A DNA stretch of 21,183 nt, taken from IMG/VR virus record IMGVR_UViG_3300031707_005491, positions 1-21,183 of that record; one strand, 5' to 3'. Positions within the stretch are counted from its first letter, which is position 1, and each line of letters starts with the position of its first letter. The notes under the pieces were generated by a model. It worked only from the letters and a program-made list of their open reading frames with translations. It was not told where the DNA came from and did not search any database. Source of the DNA: a virus. The translations under genes were made by a program, and so were the position numbers. Below, piece by piece: positions 1-6,568 of this stretch.

Positions 1-198
1 CTTCGTTCGACTGAGCGTCTTGTACAAATTTGTAAGGATCTCGGAGCAACAAAGTATATTGCAGGCACAGGCGGTAAAAAATATCTTGATACTACTTTGT
101 TTGACAAAGAATCAATAGATGTTCAATATCAGAACTTGAATTCATATGATAAGATTCATACTATTGACAAGCTGAAATTGGTAAATAAAGCACAATGA
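1..198 (+). CDS. WbqC-like protein, C-terminal part (5' end outside window)
   Basis: An open frame runs from the first base of the window to TGA at 196-198 and encodes the last 65 residues of a protein. The segment RSTERLVQICKDLGATKYIAG, followed by GGKKYLD and a later 'F...SIDVQYQ' stretch, resembles the C-terminal part of WbqC-like proteins, where ER-V-IC--LGA--Y-SG-GGK-YLD is characteristic. WbqC-like proteins occur in O-antigen and polysaccharide clusters; their exact biochemical role is not settled. The stop codon overlaps the ATG of the next gene (ATGA at 195-198), so the two are probably translationally coupled. The glycan genes that follow agree with this call. The family assignment rests on a short piece, so it is good but not certain. 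Confidence 0.72.
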   Translation, partial: LRSTERLVQICKDLGATKYIAGTGGKKYLDTTLFDKESIDVQYQNLNSYDKIHTIDKLKLVNKAQ

Positions 199-806
199 CT
201 ACACAGCATAGAAAGATCTTTTTGGATTGTGGCACGAATATCGGTCAAGGATTTCGTCAATTCATAAAAGCTGGTAAGATAGTCAATGATACAGAAATCC
301 ATTGCTTCGAACCAAATCCATTCTGTGAAATTGATGTGACTAGGCTAAAAGCAATAGCTATAGAAGAAGGTCTTGCATCTTGTAATAAGATCTTTTTTTA
401 TCAAACTGCAATTTTAGACAGGGACGGAGTGTCAAGTATATTCGTACGAGATGATGAAAAAAATCATGTTGCAACATGTCTTCAAAATATCGGCAATAGT
501 GAGACACAAAGATTTCAAAAAATTGGTGGCGTTGATGTTGAAGTAACAACAACGCGTTTAACGAAATTTATTGATGACTTGCAATTGACAACAGGCGACG
601 AACTCATAATCAAAATCGATATTGAAGGATCAGAATTTCTTGTGCTTCTAGATATGTGTGAAAATTTCAAACACTGGCATGTGCTGAAAGACATTTTTGT
701 TGAATGGCATGAAAGATTCATCAGCCATTTTGATCCGCATTCTGCTAGAAGTTACATAGAAAAAGTCTTTAGAGACAATTCTGTAGAAATTACACCATGG
801 TTTTAG
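195..806 (+). CDS. FkbM-family SAM-dependent methyltransferase
   Basis: This 203-aa protein has the hallmarks of FkbM methyltransferases, class I enzymes that usually O-methylate sugars or polyketides. The N-terminal SAM-binding loop is DCGTNIGQGF (residues 11-20). An acidic strand end with EPNP lies at 39-42. The diagnostic FkbM motif IKIDIEGSEF lies at 139-148, preceded by a VTTTRLTKFID segment typical of the family. The length fits a stand-alone domain. The ATG overlaps the stop of the WbqC-like gene (ATGA), which supports this start. Surrounding sugar genes suggest the acceptor is a sugar in a surface or virion glycan; that is inference, since the acceptor cannot be read from the sequence. 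Confidence 0.85.
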   Translation: MTTQHRKIFLDCGTNIGQGFRQFIKAGKIVNDTEIHCFEPNPFCEIDVTRLKAIAIEEGLASCNKIFFYQTAILDRDGVSSIFVRDDEKNHVATCLQNIGNSETQRFQKIGGVDVEVTTTRLTKFIDDLQLTTGDELIIKIDIEGSEFLVLLDMCENFKHWHVLKDIFVEWHERFISHFDPHSARSYIEKVFRDNSVEITPWF

Positions 807-861
807 AGATTCTCAATGCAAAGGCTTTGTAGATTAACTTTAGTTATATTGGAAAAATGAA

Positions 862-1431
862 ATGGCACATAAACAACAGTGGGATTTCTGTCACAGCGTC
901 AAGTCTATGTTACCTGATTATTTCAAGAACGTAAAAGTATTAGATATCGGATCATATGACGTCAATGGAAATGAAGCTTTCTTGTTTGAAAATTCAGACT
1001 TCACAGGACTTGATATAGGTCCGGGCAAGGGAGTAGATATTGTTTGTCCTGCACAGGACTATGATGCACCTGATGGAACTTTTGATACAATAATTTCATG
1101 TGAATGCTGGGAACACAATCCTTGTTACACAGAAAGCATTAGGAATGCTATAAGAATGCTTAGACCCGGCGGTCTCTTTATTTTCACATGTGCTACAACA
1201 GGACGACCCGTGCATGGTATTGCTAGTCTGGAATATCAATCAAAAAAAAATCATACAGAATGGAAGACAATGCCAAACGTATCGCGAGCCGATTGGGACA
1301 ATGAGTACTATAAAAATCTTACAGAAAAAGACATTCGAGAAGTGATTAATACTGATACAGCATTTGTACGTTACAATTTTTCAGTCAACCTCGAACATTG
1401 TGATTTATACTTTTGGGGAATTAAGCGATAA
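862..1431 (+). CDS. Class I SAM-dependent methyltransferase (Methyltransf_11-like)
   Basis: This 189-aa protein has a Rossmann-type methyltransferase fold. Motif I is VLDIGSYDVNG (residues 26-36), the acidic residue closing strand 2 is D51, and a 'DGTFDTIISCECWEH' segment at about 71-85 corresponds to motif IV. The 'MLRPGGLFIFT' turn lies at about 99-109. The layout matches small metabolite methyltransferases of the UbiE/Methyltransf_11 group. A 55-nt gap separates it from the FkbM gene; the gap contains TATATTGGAA just before the ATG but no clear terminator. The substrate is unknown. Its place in a sugar cassette suggests a nucleotide sugar or glycan acceptor. A 2'-OH or nucleobase target cannot be excluded. 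Confidence 0.75.
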   Translation: MAHKQQWDFCHSVKSMLPDYFKNVKVLDIGSYDVNGNEAFLFENSDFTGLDIGPGKGVDIVCPAQDYDAPDGTFDTIISCECWEHNPCYTESIRNAIRMLRPGGLFIFTCATTGRPVHGIASLEYQSKKNHTEWKTMPNVSRADWDNEYYKNLTEKDIREVINTDTAFVRYNFSVNLEHCDLYFWGIKR

Positions 1432-1432
1432 C

Positions 1433-2446
1433 ATGCAAAAGATTATCTTCATACCGAATCAAAAGTCGCCATGGGGTCAGCAACGGTGCACCGGTGCAGA
1501 CGGTAAATCATCTTATGAGATGATCGATCATTCTGATACAGTCGGCTCTTCACTAATGAGAGCTTGCGTTCCTTACGCATTTATGAAAGAACATTTTTCA
1601 GACAAAATACAAGTATGTTATAAAAGAACTCTTCCTGATGACGCCTCTGCGGGAGACATAGTCATTTTTGTTCGAGACTGCGATCATCCAGGTATACAAG
1701 AAGCAAAAAATCGAGGATGCATCACTGTATACGACAATATCGACGGATGCAAACAGTTCAATGCAAATGGAAAATTTGATATAATAATTGCAAATTCTGC
1801 AAAGCATGCTGAGATCTTGTCTAAACGTCACGAGATCGATTTGAAAAAGATTGTAATAATTGATATTCTGCACACAAATGTTAATAGAGAAAAAGTAAAA
1901 GCTCGGGCGCGCAATCAACAACCTGTTGTTGGTGCTGTCAATCCTGGCCCAAGTGCATTTCTGCGCACTGACATTTATGAAGACTTGGTACAGTTTTCAA
2001 AAAAGAATAAATTTGATCTCAAGAATGTCGACTACGAAAAGATACCGCTCAGCCTAGATGTTGAAAACATCAGAGTTAACAATCTATTCGAATGTTATGA
2101 TGGAATTCATATCGGATTATCACTTTTTGTTCAAGAGCATCTTAATTACGACAGGCTAAATGAGAAGCCATCAACGAAAGTAACCGGTTACTCGTCATAT
2201 GATATTCCAGTTGTATGTTCATACCAAAGAGCCTTTGACGATATTATCCAACGATTTCCTGATTTCAAGAATTATATTACGCAAGACATCGAACATGCAA
2301 AGTCAATTATCTTAAGACTTGTTCAAGACTACGACTACTACATGGAAAGTCGTTCACTGTTTCATGATATTGGCGAAATGTTTCACATGGATCATTCATA
2401 TGACAAGTATGTCACACAAATTAACAATGCAGCAAAGATGATGTAG
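1433..2446 (+). CDS. Glycosyltransferase-like protein (GT-B-like)
   Basis: This 337-aa protein starts at ATG 1433, one base after the stop of the previous methyltransferase. An upstream TTG at 1364 in the same frame lies inside the preceding gene and is unlikely to be used. A central stretch, GDIVIFVRD...DNIDG, followed by FDIIIANSAKHAEIL, looks like the N-terminal half of a GT-B fold. The later segment EKPSTKVTGYSSYDIPVVCS resembles the 'KP-nKl--aWaaG-PvI-s' signature of glycosyltransferases that act on surface polysaccharides. The usual E-x7-E motif of GT4 enzymes is not evident. The assignment rests on this signature and on the sugar-gene neighbours, so function and donor are inferred, not established. 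Confidence 0.45.
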   Translation: MQKIIFIPNQKSPWGQQRCTGADGKSSYEMIDHSDTVGSSLMRACVPYAFMKEHFSDKIQVCYKRTLPDDASAGDIVIFVRDCDHPGIQEAKNRGCITVYDNIDGCKQFNANGKFDIIIANSAKHAEILSKRHEIDLKKIVIIDILHTNVNREKVKARARNQQPVVGAVNPGPSAFLRTDIYEDLVQFSKKNKFDLKNVDYEKIPLSLDVENIRVNNLFECYDGIHIGLSLFVQEHLNYDRLNEKPSTKVTGYSSYDIPVVCSYQRAFDDIIQRFPDFKNYITQDIEHAKSIILRLVQDYDYYMESRSLFHDIGEMFHMDHSYDKYVTQINNAAKMM

Positions 2447-2459
2447 TGTTGTAATCATC

Positions 2460-3434
2460 ATGAAGAGCTCGATTGCAATAATTGGTTGTGGATTTGTTGG
2501 AGGATCACTTGCTTCTGTATTTGCAGAAAGAGATGCGACGGTTTTTACATATGATAAGATTGGTCGGCTTCCTATTGGAAGTTATAGAGGATCAATATGG
2601 CCGGGCCCAAGAGCACCAAAATCTATTACAGAACTAATTATAGCATGTGAAAATGTAGAATTCAACGGAATGATTGGGGGCGCGCCCGATACAAAACATT
2701 TTTCTGGTGTTTATTTTGTATGTGTTCCGACGCCAATGTATGAAGATGGATCTGCAGACATATCAATAGTCGATAGTGTTTTAACAGAAATGGCAAGTGT
2801 ACCTGGTGACAGAATTGCCGTAATAAAATCAACTGTTCCTCCCGGTTCTACAGATGCATGGAATAAAAAGTTTGAAGGAACTGGTCTGCGTGTTGTTTTC
2901 TCTCCAGAATTTTTAACAGAAGCTAATGCGTTAGATGACATGAGAAATCAGAATCGTATTATTCTCGGCGGTCCGAGGCCATGGATCAATAAAGTTAAAC
3001 AAATTTTTCAATCTACTTTTCCAAACGTTCCAATCATTAAGACTTCATCAACAAATGCAGAATGCATAAAATACTTCACGAATATTCAACTCGCTGCACG
3101 TGTAGTATTAAGCTGCGAATTTAAACAGGTTTGTGATGCATTAGATTCTAAAGGCCTTGATGTTGATTATGACAAGGTGCTTGAGTACGCAAAATACGAT
3201 CAACGTCTCGGCAACACACATATGAATGTACCTGGCAATGATGGTATATCAGGAGCGCGCGGACATTGTTTTCCAAAAGACCTTAACGCATTCATTGACA
3301 TTGCATCAAAAAATAATGTCAATCCCGCTGTAATGAAAGCAATATGGCAAAAAAATCTCGAGTTGATTCCATCTGAATATAGAGATTGGGAAAAAATGAC
3401 GGGTAGAGCTGTTTCAAAAAAGACAAGCAAATGA
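2460..3434 (+). CDS. UDP-glucose/GDP-mannose dehydrogenase family, short form
   Basis: This 324-aa protein is an NAD-dependent UDP-sugar 6-dehydrogenase relative, which would oxidise a nucleotide sugar to the uronic acid. The NAD-binding fingerprint IAIIGCGFVGGSLA lies at residues 5-18. The family segments CVPTPMYEDGSAD, IKSTVPPGST and FSPEFLTEANALDDM follow in order. The active-site lysine and asparagine are at K204 and N208 (ECIKYFTNIQLAARVV). The nucleophilic cysteine is C270 in GHCFPKD. Bacterial enzymes usually have about 400-450 residues, with roughly 140 after this cysteine. Here only 54 follow, so the C-terminal UDP-binding domain is missing. The catalytic residues are intact. Whether the short form is active alone or needs a partner is open. 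Confidence 0.85.
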   Translation: MKSSIAIIGCGFVGGSLASVFAERDATVFTYDKIGRLPIGSYRGSIWPGPRAPKSITELIIACENVEFNGMIGGAPDTKHFSGVYFVCVPTPMYEDGSADISIVDSVLTEMASVPGDRIAVIKSTVPPGSTDAWNKKFEGTGLRVVFSPEFLTEANALDDMRNQNRIILGGPRPWINKVKQIFQSTFPNVPIIKTSSTNAECIKYFTNIQLAARVVLSCEFKQVCDALDSKGLDVDYDKVLEYAKYDQRLGNTHMNVPGNDGISGARGHCFPKDLNAFIDIASKNNVNPAVMKAIWQKNLELIPSEYRDWEKMTGRAVSKKTSK

Positions 3435-4084
3435 AGAAATTGGAATCATTACAGAATATCGGTCTAAAACATAATACAGACAAAGCAGGCGGTCATTGTT
3501 TTTGTGATTTCTATGAATCTCATCTTGAACATATGCGATATGATCAGATTCGAATTCTTGAGATTGGCATTGATAATGGTCGTAGTCTAAAAATGTGGAA
3601 TGAGTTTTTCCCAAACGCGATTATTAATGCTGTTGATATAGCTTCAGAAAGCATTGAACTTGCAAAACAAATTCCTGGTGTGCATGAATTGTATAAAGCT
3701 GATATGGATTGTGTCAGCGTCGTAGAACGCCTTTCTAAGGAATTTGAATGGGATCTTATCGTAGATGATGGTGGTCATACAATGAGACAACAACAGCTGG
3801 CATTTAGATTCCTATGGCCCAAAGTCAAATCTGGCGGGTTTTTTATAATGGAAGATCTTCATACAAGCACAGATGCGCAGCGTATACCTACACACAATCA
3901 ATATCTAGATCCAACAACGTATGATATGATTGTCGCACTTAGAGACAACAAACCATTTGATAGCTTATATTTGCCTGCAGCTCTGCATAGTGAATATCAA
4001 AAGTCTATCAAGCATGTTGAAATTTTTCAAAAAGATCCAAGGAATTTGAACATTAGCGTAACTAGCATCATAAGAAAGCTGTAA
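3431..4084 (+). CDS. TylF/MycE-like class I SAM methyltransferase
   Basis: This 217-aa protein begins with LKHNTDKAGGHCFCDFYESH, like the 'TDK--H-Y---Y' entry motif of sugar O-methyltransferases related to MycE, TylF and CmcI. SAM-binding motif I is LEIGIDNGRSLKMW (residues 43-56). The metal/catalytic VDDGGH is at 111-116, and GGFFIMEDLHTS is at 135-146. These enzymes use SAM, often with a divalent metal, to O-methylate a sugar hydroxyl. The ATG overlaps the stop of the dehydrogenase gene (ATGA at 3431-3434), so the two are probably coupled. This is the third methyltransferase in the cassette and implies a multiply methylated glycan; the acceptor is inferred. Confidence 0.78.
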   Translation: MKKLESLQNIGLKHNTDKAGGHCFCDFYESHLEHMRYDQIRILEIGIDNGRSLKMWNEFFPNAIINAVDIASESIELAKQIPGVHELYKADMDCVSVVERLSKEFEWDLIVDDGGHTMRQQQLAFRFLWPKVKSGGFFIMEDLHTSTDAQRIPTHNQYLDPTTYDMIVALRDNKPFDSLYLPAALHSEYQKSIKHVEIFQKDPRNLNISVTSIIRKL

Positions 4085-4103
4085 TTTGAACTGATGTGCA
4101 TGA

Positions 4104-4125
4104 GCATGTTATTATTGGAACATGC
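4104..4125 (+). promoter_or_regulatory. Hairpin covering the nuclease start codon
   Basis: GCATGTT (4104-4110) and AACATGC (4119-4125) are a perfect 7-bp inverted repeat with an 8-nt loop (ATTATTGG). The right arm contains the ATG of the nuclease gene at 4122. In RNA, this stem would hide the start codon and lower translation unless unfolded or unless transcription starts inside it. It lacks a U tract, so it is not an obvious terminator. The regulatory role is inference. Confidence 0.4.
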
Positions 4126-4937
4126 CCGAGCAGACAGAATTTCAACTACTCCCAACTGGGAAACCTCACGTCTCATTCTCTGAAGTCAAGCTTTGGAAAG
4201 AATGTTCATACCGTCATTTCCTAACTCACGTCAAGAAGATAAGCATTTTTAAGCCATCGCCAGTTCTTGCATTTGGTACTGCAATTCATTCTGCTGCTGA
4301 AAAATATCTTCTCACACGAGAAATGAATCAACAGGTTTGTTTTGATATACTTGACAAATCATGGGTTGAAAATAACACAAACGAAGATTTCACTCCCAAG
4401 GCACTGATCGAAGCAAAAGAAGCTGCAACATTAATTCTATCAGAGTTCCCAGCTTTCTTCGATAAACAATTCCCAGGTTGGGAAATTGTTGATGCAGAAC
4501 ATCAACTCTATGAGAACATTGAAGGTCATAAAAATGCTTTCAAGGGATTCATAGATGGTGTTATCAAAGTCAAAGGTAAAAATGGTGAGGACATATATTG
4601 GGTGCTTGATCACAAGACTAGTGCACGTGGTTGGTTTCGTGATAAGCGCTCTGATGATATGATTAAGTCTCAGCTAGCACTCTATAAAAATTATTGGTGC
4701 CAGAAGAATCCTACAGTTCCATTCAAGGATGTTCGATGTGGCTTTGTGATTCTCAAAAAGAAAGCTCCCGTAGGCGATCATTGTGAATTATTTACAGTTT
4801 CTCTTGGCGATGTTCCAATCAAGCGGGCACTTAAAGTTGTAAGTAACATGATTACATCAGTGAAAAAGGGTGTAAATATCAAAAATAGAGATTCGTGTAA
4901 GTGGTGTGAATTTCACAAGACAGAACATTGTATTTGA
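4122..4937 (+). CDS. PD-(D/E)XK nuclease, Cas4/AddB-type with likely Fe-S cluster
   Basis: This 271-aa protein has the RecB-family nuclease motifs in order: H56 in AFGTAIHSAAE, D145 in GFIDGVI, D163-x-K165 in VLDHKTSA, and Q184...Y188 in QLALYKNYW. Four cysteines are placed as in Cas4, AddB and Dna2: C28 near the N-terminus (WKECSYRHF), and C259, C262 and C270 at the extreme C-terminus (CKWCEFHKTEHC). In those families one N-terminal and three C-terminal cysteines hold a 4Fe-4S cluster. It probably cuts or trims DNA ends in phage replication or recombination. It is not evidence for CRISPR, since no cas1, cas2 or repeat array is nearby. A 7-bp hairpin covers its start codon. Confidence 0.85.
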   Translation: MPEQTEFQLLPTGKPHVSFSEVKLWKECSYRHFLTHVKKISIFKPSPVLAFGTAIHSAAEKYLLTREMNQQVCFDILDKSWVENNTNEDFTPKALIEAKEAATLILSEFPAFFDKQFPGWEIVDAEHQLYENIEGHKNAFKGFIDGVIKVKGKNGEDIYWVLDHKTSARGWFRDKRSDDMIKSQLALYKNYWCQKNPTVPFKDVRCGFVILKKKAPVGDHCELFTVSLGDVPIKRALKVVSNMITSVKKGVNIKNRDSCKWCEFHKTEHCI

Positions 4938-4967
4938 AAAAGAAAAGAAACGATTGAATCTCTTGGG

Positions 4968-4975
4968 TATATAAT
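4968..4975 (+). promoter_or_regulatory. Candidate late-type promoter, TATATAAT
   Basis: TATATAAT lies in the gap after the nuclease gene. It matches the pattern TATATNAT also seen before the genes at 8869 and 12564. No -35 hexamer sits at a 17-base spacing, which would suit a gp55-type late promoter that uses only a -10-like octamer. In AT-rich DNA such matches arise by chance, so this is tentative. Confidence 0.25.
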
Positions 4976-5060
4976 GATTGAGATATGGGAAACAGAATTC
5001 AAGTCAAAAAAGTGGTTAACAAAAATCGATTATTTAATGGAGTGCACAAAGCATGAATAA
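4974..5060 (+). CDS. Putative 28-aa small protein
   Basis: A short frame from ATG 4974 to TAA 5058-5060 encodes MIEIWETEFKSKKWLTKIDY followed by LMECTKHE. Its end overlaps the first codons of the split glycosyltransferase (ATGAATAA at 5053-5060), the coupling style used throughout this window. The residue mix, with two tryptophans and alternating charges, looks protein-like. No good Shine-Dalgarno sequence is visible and the family is unknown. If it is translated, it may mainly serve to bring ribosomes to the 13-codon exon behind it. It could equally be chance. Confidence 0.35.
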   Translation: MIEIWETEFKSKKWLTKIDYLMECTKHE

Positions 5061-6568
5061 AAAAACAATCCTGATGCTATCAGATCATCCGTGAACAACT
5101 ACAGCTCAGCGGATGTAAAACTGGGTGAATTGCTGGGAAGTCGTGGGACAACACCACAGCGTGGCTGGAAACGGCGAGCGCGACGGTCTAAAAAGTTTTA
5201 CTTTACGATAATCAGCAGCCTAGCTCCTGTAAAGAAATTTTGGAGAAGGTTCAGAGACTACGGTCAGTCTAAGTCTATAAATTTGTAGATACGACAATGA
5301 TCCGACAGCGCCCAGCACTAACTAGTGATGATATAGTCCAACAAATGAATTTTTATGAAGTGAGCACTTCTGGCGTAGGGACTCAAGCAAGGTGGTTAAT
5401 CAGCGGTCTTATTGCAACGGGTAAATACACGTTCCGTTGTTTCGGTGGTGCAATTCGTCATGATAGCTATGAAACAATTGCAGTAAACCCAGACTTCATA
5501 ATCAAACCAACGAATGGTTTTGGCGATAAAGCTTTACTTCGAAAGACAATTGCCCAAGTAAGACCAGATGCTTTGTTGCTGTTTACCGATCCTCGATTTT
5601 TCACATATTTATTTGAGATGGAAGATGAAATTCATCAAATCTGTCCAATTTCATATTGGCATCTTTGGGATAATCTTCCTTGGCCCGAATTCAACAGGCC
5701 AATTTATGAAGCTTCTGATCTAATAAATTGCATTAACAAGCCGACTTATGAGATGGTTAAGGAACGTTTTCCAGAGAAGACAAATTACATTCCGCATGCA
5801 GTTCCAAAAGATCTTTACTATCCACTTTCAAAAGAGGAAATTGGTAAATTCAAATTGTCATTGCTTGGTCCCGAAAGAAGTGATCATTTTACGTGTCTCT
5901 TCGTTTCCAGAAATGCAAGACGAAAGATGCCGTCTGACATTCTAATGTCATGGAAGCTTTTTCTTGACGAACTTGAAAAGAACTTTGGTCATCGAAAAGC
6001 AACGCTCATTATGCATACTGATCCGCTCGATCAAGAGGGAACAAATCTTTATCAGCTTGTCGATTTATTTGATCTGAAAAATAATGTGATGTTTTCAAGA
6101 GAACGAATAGACTTCAATGAAATGAGGTCACTGTACAGTGTATGCGATACGATCGTAAATCGAAGCTGTGCAGAAGGATTTGGTCTACCAACGCTAGAAG
6201 CAATGATGTGCGGTAAACCTATTATTGCAATAAAGACAGGTGGTCTTACAAATCAGGTTGAAGATTCAATTACAAAAGAACAATTTGGTATTGCAATAGA
6301 ACCAGAAGTAAAGACACTTATGGGAAATCATCAAGTTCCGTTCATTGCTGAAGATTATATCTCACATGAGACGCTGATGAAGGCATTCATGCAGATGTAC
6401 AAGCTTACGCCAGAAGAAAGAGAAATTATGGGTCACCGAGCCATGGCTCGCGCGCGGTCAGAATATAACATTGACAAAGTAATCTCAGACTGGGACACGT
6501 CATTAGCTAAACTAATAGACGAGTGGCCGAGCAAAAAGCCAGATCAGTGGAAGATGATAACACTATGA
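5053..6568 (+). CDS. GT4-family glycosyltransferase, split by a group I intron: join(5053..5092, 5361..6568)
   Basis: Exon 1 (5053-5092) encodes MNKKTILMLSDHP plus the first base of codon 14. Exon 2 (5361-6568) supplies TG and the rest. The joined codon is TTG (Leu), giving SDHPLSTSGVGTQ, the expected first strand and donor-site loop of this enzyme type, and a 415-aa protein. The C-terminal GT-B half carries VSRNARRKMPSD and the E-x7-E motif as E285 and E293 in AEGFGLPTLEAM, typical of retaining GT4 enzymes that transfer a sugar from a nucleotide donor. Unspliced RNA stops at TGA 5092-5094 after 13 codons. A frame starting at ATG 5297 exists but would replace the first strand with 21 intron-encoded residues. 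The stop overlaps the ATG of the next glycosyltransferase (6565). Donor and acceptor are unknown. Confidence 0.88.
5093..5360 (+). ncRNA. Group I self-splicing intron (T4-like, probably IA2), no endonuclease ORF
   Basis: All core elements are visible. P1: exon CATCCGT (5086-5092) pairs with GCGGATG (5109-5115), with U5092.G5109 at the splice site. P10: TGAGC (5361-5365) pairs with GCTCA (5104-5108). P3: CTGGGTG (5121-5127) with CGCCCAG (5309-5315). P-element AATTGCTGGGAA (5128-5139) and Q-element AATCAGCAGCCTAGC (5210-5224) form P4 (TGCTG 5131-5135 with CAGCA 5213-5217). P6: CC 5219-5220 with GG 5248-5249, plus CTCC/GGAG. R-element GGTTCAGAGACTA (5248-5260) and S-element GATATAGTCC (5330-5339) form P7 (GACTA/TAGTC). 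P8 is 5316-5327. P5 hairpins fill 5140-5209. A 5261-5304 stem matches the P7.1/P7.2 insertion of IA introns. The last base is G5360, as required. P9 is minimal. Self-splicing is inferred from structure. Confidence 0.93.

Noticed and set aside
807-861. CAAAGGCTTTG inverted repeat as a terminator
   Set aside because: The loop would be one base and no U tract follows.
1364-1432. TTG start for the glycosyltransferase-like gene at 1433
   Set aside because: It would overlap the methyltransferase by 68 bases; ATG 1433 fits the tight spacing.
2678-2687. GGGCGCGCCC, a perfect 10-bp palindrome in AT-rich DNA
   Set aside because: It lies in the dehydrogenase coding sequence (Gly-Gly-Ala-Pro) and occurs once; no sign of a functional site.
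4122-4937. CRISPR-Cas locus suggested by the Cas4-like nuclease
   Set aside because: No repeat array and no cas1 or cas2 gene in the window; stand-alone Cas4-like nucleases are common in phages.
5120-5268. Alternative P3 pairing ACTGG with TCAGT
   Set aside because: The 7-bp CTGGGTG/CGCCCAG pairing is stronger and puts P8 and J8/7 directly before P7', as in IA introns.
5091-5288. 65-codon open frame starting at GTG in the gap before the glycosyltransferase
   Set aside because: It lies almost wholly in the group I intron; its sequence is explained by conserved RNA structure, and the peptide is basic and non-conserved in type.
5297-5360. Glycosyltransferase start at ATG 5297
   Set aside because: The first 21 residues come from the intron core and replace the conserved first strand, which is supplied by exon 1 at 5053-5092.
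6523-6564. GTG start for the second glycosyltransferase
   Set aside because: It lies inside the preceding gene; ATG 6565 in an ATGA overlap begins exactly at the conserved KKKVLLRGP strand.
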